Positions 59,321 to 64,000 of a stretch of DNA of 64,000 bases are shown one piece after another (position 1 is the first letter of the stretch; each line of letters begins with the position of its first letter). The notes below the pieces were generated by a model. The model made no database searches. It was not told where the DNA came from and saw only the letters and a program-made list of their open reading frames with translations. Source of the stretch: Betaproteobacteria bacterium Ga0077526 (GTDB lineage: Bacteria; Pseudomonadota; Gammaproteobacteria; Burkholderiales; Ga0077523); contig LNDV01000010.1 in the NCBI GenBank assembly GCA_001464765.1, forward strand, positions 186,001 through 250,000, given 5' to 3'. The translations under genes were made by a program, and so were the position numbers.

Positions 59321-61156
59321 ATGAACCCATCGTATCTTGGTTCTTCTCCTCAAGTAGCCGCAGCGTTCGCCAGTCTGGTGGGCGCTGCGCGCGTCGCGCT
59401 CGATTGGGCAGCCCTTATGCGCGTCCTCGCCGAGCACCGCCTCGAGCAGGAGGAACTGAAGCGCGATGCCTCCGAAAAGTACTTCATCCGTCGTGAGATC
59501 GTGACGGCGCAGCGGGTTTCCGACTTGTACGCGGAATCCGAAAGGATCACGCAGCACTTCCAGTCGCTGCTGTTCTTCGGGGTCACTCGATTTGGTGAAG
59601 CGTGGAAGCGGCTCCTCGAGGTGCGGGTTCCGGAACTGCAACGTTGCCTGCAGGATTTTCTGGCGGAAGGCGATCCGCCTCCGGCCACGCGAAACGCGGT
59701 GATCGAACAGGTCCGGGTGTTTCTTCAGGAATCCGGCGAGCTCATTGCCGATCAGGCGAGTGTCGTACGTGACGATATCGAAGCCCTTCAGTCGCTGTTC
59801 ATCGAGGCGGGCGACATGCCGAAAGGCGTAGCGACACGGCGGGCCCCTCTGGACGACGAGTGCGCCGGTATCGCAGCAAAGAGAACACATCAAGACGCCA
59901 AGTCGGCTCGCGCCAGCGCCGCGGGAAGCCACAAGGCGCCAGACAGTTCCGGCGACGATATCGCTCCCAACGATGTCGTGCAGGCGCTGGATCGCACCGA
60001 AGACATCGAGCGTGTCCGGGCCGGCATCGCTCGCTGGGTGCAGCGCAGTTCCCCTGCCGTGCAACCCATGCTCGATCACCAGTTCACCGGGCTGTCCAAG
60101 TTCTTCCGCCCCTTGACCATCTTCGGTTGCCACTACGCCGTGCGCGAGGAAAGAGTGCCGGACCGCCTTGTGGTCACGGCGCAGGCTGTCGAGATGGTCC
60201 ACAACGTCACGCTCATCATCGACGACCTCGTCGACGGTTCGGATGAGCGAAGATCGAAATCCACGCTCCACGTCGATTACGGCGAGCTCACGGCGTACAT
60301 GGTGGCGGGGTACATCATGGCGGACGCCTACGACATCGTCGCCAGCCGGCTTCTCGGTGACCAACAAGATCTGGTGGGGAACTCCGACGAGACCCGCGCC
60401 AGAACGACAGAGCATCGACCGGATCAAGGCTTTGTGTTCGAAGATGCCGTGGACGGTCACAAGCTCTCGTGCCTGGACGAAGACGGGCTGGCTCCCGAGG
60501 AACTCCGTCGTGCGCTTGACGAGGCCGGTCCTGTCCGGTTCGACCTTCGCCTGTTGTCGGAACTGATTCGCCGCCTGTGCATTGCGGAGTGCATCCAGTG
60601 GAGCAATCGCGGTGGTGCCGGTGCCTCACAGGCAGCGATCGCGCGGGGCGACGCGAAGCGTCCGTTGCACGTGGGCCGGAAAGAGGCGCCCGCCCGAAAG
60701 CCCCTCGGCGTCGCCGACTGGCGCGTCCTCGCCCGCGAAGACACCGGCTGCATGTTCGAGATCTGCGCCGTGATCGGAGCGCGTTCCCAGCGCTTCCGGC
60801 GGTTCGGCCGTTTGCTGGGCATGCTCTATCACGGTTGTGACGACGTGGCAGACGTGTCCGAGGCCGAGCGGCTAGGCGGCGGCAAAGATGAAGACGTGCG
60901 TGATCGTATCCTCACGCTTCCCGCGGCGCTTGCCATCCAGAATGTTCGCGGAATTGAAGAGTTTTTCTACCACGACAAGCCGACCAAGGAACACGACGCG
61001 ATCCTGCTCGCCGCCTACAAGAGCCAGATTCCCGAGGCCGAGCGGGAACTCGACAACATCCAATCTCAGGTGCTGCTGGAAATCGAGGCACTCGGCGTGC
61101 CGCGCCCGGAGGAGCTTCGCGCGCTGGTAGGCAGCGTGAGAAAGCTTTCGAAGTAG
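59321..61156 (+). CDS. polyprenyl synthetase-family protein with long N-terminal extension
   Basis: This is a 611-residue protein. The first ~250 residues are helical and of unknown function. The C-terminal ~360 residues are a trans-prenyltransferase-like all-helical fold with both aspartate-rich motifs: IIDDLVDGSDERR near 305 (DDxxD plus RR) and GCDDVADVSEAERLGGGKD near 506 (DDxxD), followed by TLPAAL. An insert of about 100 residues lies between them. Standard enzymes are ~320 residues, so this is a fusion or specialised form. It may make or bind a prenyl diphosphate used by the neighbouring FAD enzyme. The start MNPSYLGSS has GGAGATAGG upstream; the frame is open 34 codons farther. Confidence 0.7.
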   Translation: MNPSYLGSSPQVAAAFASLVGAARVALDWAALMRVLAEHRLEQEELKRDASEKYFIRREIVTAQRVSDLYAESERITQHFQSLLFFGVTRFGEAWKRLLEVRVPELQRCLQDFLAEGDPPPATRNAVIEQVRVFLQESGELIADQASVVRDDIEALQSLFIEAGDMPKGVATRRAPLDDECAGIAAKRTHQDAKSARASAAGSHKAPDSSGDDIAPNDVVQALDRTEDIERVRAGIARWVQRSSPAVQPMLDHQFTGLSKFFRPLTIFGCHYAVREERVPDRLVVTAQAVEMVHNVTLIIDDLVDGSDERRSKSTLHVDYGELTAYMVAGYIMADAYDIVASRLLGDQQDLVGNSDETRARTTEHRPDQGFVFEDAVDGHKLSCLDEDGLAPEELRRALDEAGPVRFDLRLLSELIRRLCIAECIQWSNRGGAGASQAAIARGDAKRPLHVGRKEAPARKPLGVADWRVLAREDTGCMFEICAVIGARSQRFRRFGRLLGMLYHGCDDVADVSEAERLGGGKDEDVRDRILTLPAALAIQNVRGIEEFFYHDKPTKEHDAILLAAYKSQIPEAERELDNIQSQVLLEIEALGVPRPEELRALVGSVRKLSK

Positions 61157-61220
61157 AAGCGCCGCGCAGCTTTCCGCTTGTTGGGTGCCTTGACCGCGTT
61201 TGCAGCGGTTCGGCTCTTCG

Positions 61221-64000
61221 CTAGCGGGAAAGTCGTTCCAGCAGCGCCGTGGCCTCCAGGACATAGGGCCCGTCGTCTCCGGTGAAGGCGCGTACCTCCG
61301 ATTCCAGAATCGCAATCGCCTTGGGCGCAGCGCCGCACTGGAACAGCACCTCCGCACGGGTGCACGCAGCCTTCAAGCGCCACGCCACCGAGCTTTGCCG
61401 TCTGGCGGTATCGAGGGCCGCGACAAACGACGCATCGGCCTCATCGAGGTCTCCCTTCAACAGCCACAGCAGTTCTCCCTTGCGGCGAAGGATCTCCGGC
61501 AGGTAGTACCTTTCCTCCGAACTGTTCGCGAAGGCCTCCGCTTCCTCCACCGTGGCGAGCGCTTTGGATCCTTGTCCCGAGCGCTGCTCGGCATCCGCGC
61601 GGAGGAGGAGGAACCAAGATATCCCGAGACGCGCGCCGGTGGCCTGATAGTCCTGGAGGCAACGATCGATCTCCCGGGCGGCGGCTGGCGTCGTGTCGTC
61701 GAGCGTGTTCACCCAGGCCCAGACTATACGGACGAGCCGGATCCAGAAGATCTGACCTCTCTGCGTGGCAACGGCAGCGGTTCGGTCGGCCCAGAGGCGC
61801 GTGTTCTCGATGTCGCCCGCCGTGAGATGCAGCAGCATCTTCATGCAGCTCGCTTGGGTTTCGGCGAGCGTGATCGGTGAGCGTCGGGCGATCTGTACAG
61901 CGCGGGCGGCAGCCTGCTCTGCAGCCTGAGTTTCGCCCAGCAGCCAGAGGGCGCGCGACAGATAGGCCGGCGCCGCGGATTCGATGTCAACGCCCTGACG
62001 CAGCGCATGTGCCGCGTCGGTTTCGGCATCGTAAAGGTCGCAGCAAGCCAAAAGACTGGCACGCGCGGCATGCAGATCACCCCGATACATCTCCACCAGG
62101 CCGCGAAGCAGGTAGGCATCGAGCCGATAGCTGGAGCCCTCCTCCTCTTCGGCCAGGCCGGTGAGTTCGAGGGCGATGTTCATGGCGCGGCCGTACTCCG
62201 CACGAACGATGGCCCATTGGCACTCCGCACGCGGGAATACGAATCGGTGGGCGACGCTCCGGCTGAAGGGAAAGAGGGTTCGTGCCCGTTCGATGTTTTC
62301 CACGACGTCCGGCGCCGCATAGCCATTCGCTGCCAGCAGGGCAGGCATGAGCGCCGCCCGCAGTTCCAGTTCCACCGACTTGGCGGCATCGCTGTCCGCC
62401 CACCGTGTGGTCATGCGGATAGCCCGGGAGAAATGTTTGATCGCCTCGACGTTTGCGGAACGCTCCACGGCCTGTGCACCGGCGAGTCGCCAGTACTGCA
62501 CGGCGGGTTGGGGAAGGTCGGCTTCCGTGTAGTGCCGGGCGATCACCTCGGGCGTGCACTCCGCCGCCGGCACGTGACCCGAGCTCAGGGCGTCCGCGAT
62601 CCGGCGGTGGAGTTCCCGGCGTGCGGTCCGCAGCAGCGAGTCGTAGGCGACGTCCTGAATCATCGCGTGGCGGAAGGAGTAGCTGCGCTCCGTTGCAGGC
62701 CCGACTTCTTCCACGAGACCGGCAGACATGAGATCGAGAATGCCCTGCTCGTTGTCCTCGGGCGCGAGGGTCGACACGGCAAACAGCAGTTCGCGGGAGA
62801 ACACCCGTCCGATCGCCGCGCCCACTTGCGCCACTTCCCGGCCGAGGCGGGAGCGATCCAGTCGCGACATGAGGAGATCCCTCAGCGTGAGCGGAATCTG
62901 CTCCAGCGCGGCTGCGATGATGTCGTCGACCGGCTCAACGGGGGAAGCGTCCTCAAGCACTTCCAGCAATGACAGCATGACTTGCTCGAGATATAGCGGA
63001 ACGCCATCGCATTTCGACACGATCTGCTCGACGGCCGCCGGGCTCAGGCGATGCTCGCGATCCATCCGCGCAACCAGAATGGCGCTCTGGGCCGCAGAGA
63101 GAGGTGCAAGGTCCAGTGGTCTCGCTGCGATTCCGGCGAGAACTTCCGTGCCGACTTCGGGGCGGGCCGTCAGGAGGAACAGGACTCGCGACTGATGGTT
63201 GTAGGCAATCGCACGCCGGATCACCTCCAGGGTACTGGCATCCGCCCAGTGCACGTCCTCCACCAGCACGACGGTCGCGGCTTCGGACCGGAGGCGCGCG
63301 AACAGGATGTCGAGCACGGTGTCGATCGCGCGGTTGCGCCGGGTTCTCGCTTCGTCCGGGCTGGCGGGGGGTGATACCCCCGGGGTGGCGTTCAAGAGTT
63401 CTTCCAGGTACGGAAAGGCGTCCTGCGGCACGCCGTACCCGTGGACAACCTGGTCGAACAGCCGGGACCGTCGCGCGGCGGGCCTGCTCCGGGGTGGCAG
63501 GCGCAGCGCCCGCTCCAGATGGGCGATGACCGGATGAAACGGGGTGTGGCGATGCGTCTGCGAACAGCGCAGCGTGACGACGAAGGCGGATTGGGCGCTC
63601 AACCGGGCCACGAACTCCGCGGCCAGCCGGGACTTCCCCACGCCTGGCTCGCCGGCGAGCAGGGCGACCTGAGGCACGTCTGGGCTCGTGGCATCCCACG
63701 CCGCCCGCAGGCTCGCGATCTCCGGCTCCCGCCCGACGAAGGGGGCACCCGTCGTGTCGCCGCCGGTTGGGCCGATGGGCCCCACGCGCCGCTTGAGCAG
63801 TTCCCATACACGAGTCGGACCGACACCCGGAAGGTCGAATACCCCGAGATCCTTGCAACGAAATCGCTTCTCCACCAGGACGCGGGTGCTGTCCGACAGC
63901 GCGATTCCACCCAGGGACACGCACTTCTGCAGGCGTGCTGCCAGGTTCGGTGCAAGCCCCGTGACCTCGATGGGCGAGTCGCCCGGAGGGGGATTCATGC
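61221..64000 (-). CDS. adenylate/guanylate cyclase-type regulator with AAA ATPase and TPR repeats, partial
   Basis: About 925 residues are visible; the N-terminus lies beyond the right edge. The first visible residues look like the end of a class III nucleotide cyclase domain (TGLAPNLAARLQKCVSLGG, then VLVEKRFRCKDLGVFDLPGV). An AAA ATPase follows, with PFVGREPEIASLRAAWD, Walker A LAGEPGVGKSRLAAEF and Walker B-like TVVLVEDVHWADA. The rest is a TPR-rich tail (HRRIADALSSGHVPAAE onward). This is the common cyclase-ATPase-TPR signalling architecture of proteobacteria and actinobacteria. Whether the cyclase is active cannot be judged, because its catalytic residues lie outside the window. It converges with the polyprenyl-synthase gene, with 64 bases between stops. 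Confidence 0.8.
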   Translation of the reverse strand, partial: MNPPPGDSPIEVTGLAPNLAARLQKCVSLGGIALSDSTRVLVEKRFRCKDLGVFDLPGVGPTRVWELLKRRVGPIGPTGGDTTGAPFVGREPEIASLRAAWDATSPDVPQVALLAGEPGVGKSRLAAEFVARLSAQSAFVVTLRCSQTHRHTPFHPVIAHLERALRLPPRSRPAARRSRLFDQVVHGYGVPQDAFPYLEELLNATPGVSPPASPDEARTRRNRAIDTVLDILFARLRSEAATVVLVEDVHWADASTLEVIRRAIAYNHQSRVLFLLTARPEVGTEVLAGIAARPLDLAPLSAAQSAILVARMDREHRLSPAAVEQIVSKCDGVPLYLEQVMLSLLEVLEDASPVEPVDDIIAAALEQIPLTLRDLLMSRLDRSRLGREVAQVGAAIGRVFSRELLFAVSTLAPEDNEQGILDLMSAGLVEEVGPATERSYSFRHAMIQDVAYDSLLRTARRELHRRIADALSSGHVPAAECTPEVIARHYTEADLPQPAVQYWRLAGAQAVERSANVEAIKHFSRAIRMTTRWADSDAAKSVELELRAALMPALLAANGYAAPDVVENIERARTLFPFSRSVAHRFVFPRAECQWAIVRAEYGRAMNIALELTGLAEEEEGSSYRLDAYLLRGLVEMYRGDLHAARASLLACCDLYDAETDAAHALRQGVDIESAAPAYLSRALWLLGETQAAEQAAARAVQIARRSPITLAETQASCMKMLLHLTAGDIENTRLWADRTAAVATQRGQIFWIRLVRIVWAWVNTLDDTTPAAAREIDRCLQDYQATGARLGISWFLLLRADAEQRSGQGSKALATVEEAEAFANSSEERYYLPEILRRKGELLWLLKGDLDEADASFVAALDTARRQSSVAWRLKAACTRAEVLFQCGAAPKAIAILESEVRAFTGDDGPYVLEATALLERLSR

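Overview
The window comes from a high-G+C proteobacterium, most likely a betaproteobacterium. This is inferred from overall composition, a monooxygenase/DUF2783 pair, an HD-GYP regulator and a tRNA with an encoded CCA end; no phylogenetic marker is present. It has three parts: ordinary chromosomal genes at both edges, and a roughly 48-kb accessory island between about 5.7 kb and a tRNA-Ser gene at 54.3 kb.

Left edge (1-5.0 kb): the start of an EamA-type transporter, a secreted cyclase-family hydrolase, a hot-dog thioesterase, a GAF/HD-GYP phosphodiesterase, and an FAD aromatic monooxygenase with its small DUF2783 partner.

Island (5.7-54.0 kb): a dense collection of proteins built from the parts of bacterial conflict and programmed-death systems. 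It holds DUF4062 sensors, STAND/NACHT NTPases, seven TIR or TIR-like proteins, a SLOG domain, a CHAT protease fused to two alpha/beta hydrolases, a patatin phospholipase, a WD40 protein, a GH108 muramidase, two secreted trypsin-like proteases, and four C-terminal formylglycine-enzyme-like (FGE/C-type-lectin) domains. Degenerate IS1380, IS3 and IS66 elements lie in the middle. Sub-blocks are: (a) a DUF4062-NTPase-TPR gene coupled to a large membrane protein; (b) a minus-strand run of CHAT hydrolase, GH108, TIR and nSTAND; (c) a vanadium-haloperoxidase gene and a TIR-SLOG gene, the latter divergent from a DUF4062-NACHT-FGE gene; (d) IS remnants, a thioredoxin-like lipoprotein and an overlapping three-gene operon of visibly lower G+C; (e) a TIR-NACHT-FGE gene divergent from eight co-directional genes (TIR, patatin, TIR-WD40, TIR-TM, trypsin-FGE, secreted protein, trypsin-FGE, TIR-like-TPR).

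The most striking signal is in the last ~30 codons of the four FGE-domain genes. All match the layout of variable regions of diversity-generating retroelements (DGRs). At the 13 positions that vary in such regions, all 52 codons end in C or T, against 39 of 64 at the constant positions. Two of the genes also share 24 identical bases at the 3' end of this segment. No reverse transcriptase or template repeat is visible here, so a template would have to be elsewhere. A plausible reading is a set of sensors and effectors (NACHT, TIR-NACHT, secreted proteases) that share a diversifiable ligand-binding tail.

Right edge (54.2-64.0 kb): tRNA-Ser(CGA) with a duplicated 3' end and terminator, a thioredoxin-like hypothetical protein, an isoprenoid-type group (phytoene-desaturase-like FAD enzyme, acetoacetate-decarboxylase-like protein, polyprenyl synthase with a long N-terminal extension), and the C-terminal part of a cyclase-ATPase-TPR regulator that runs off the window.
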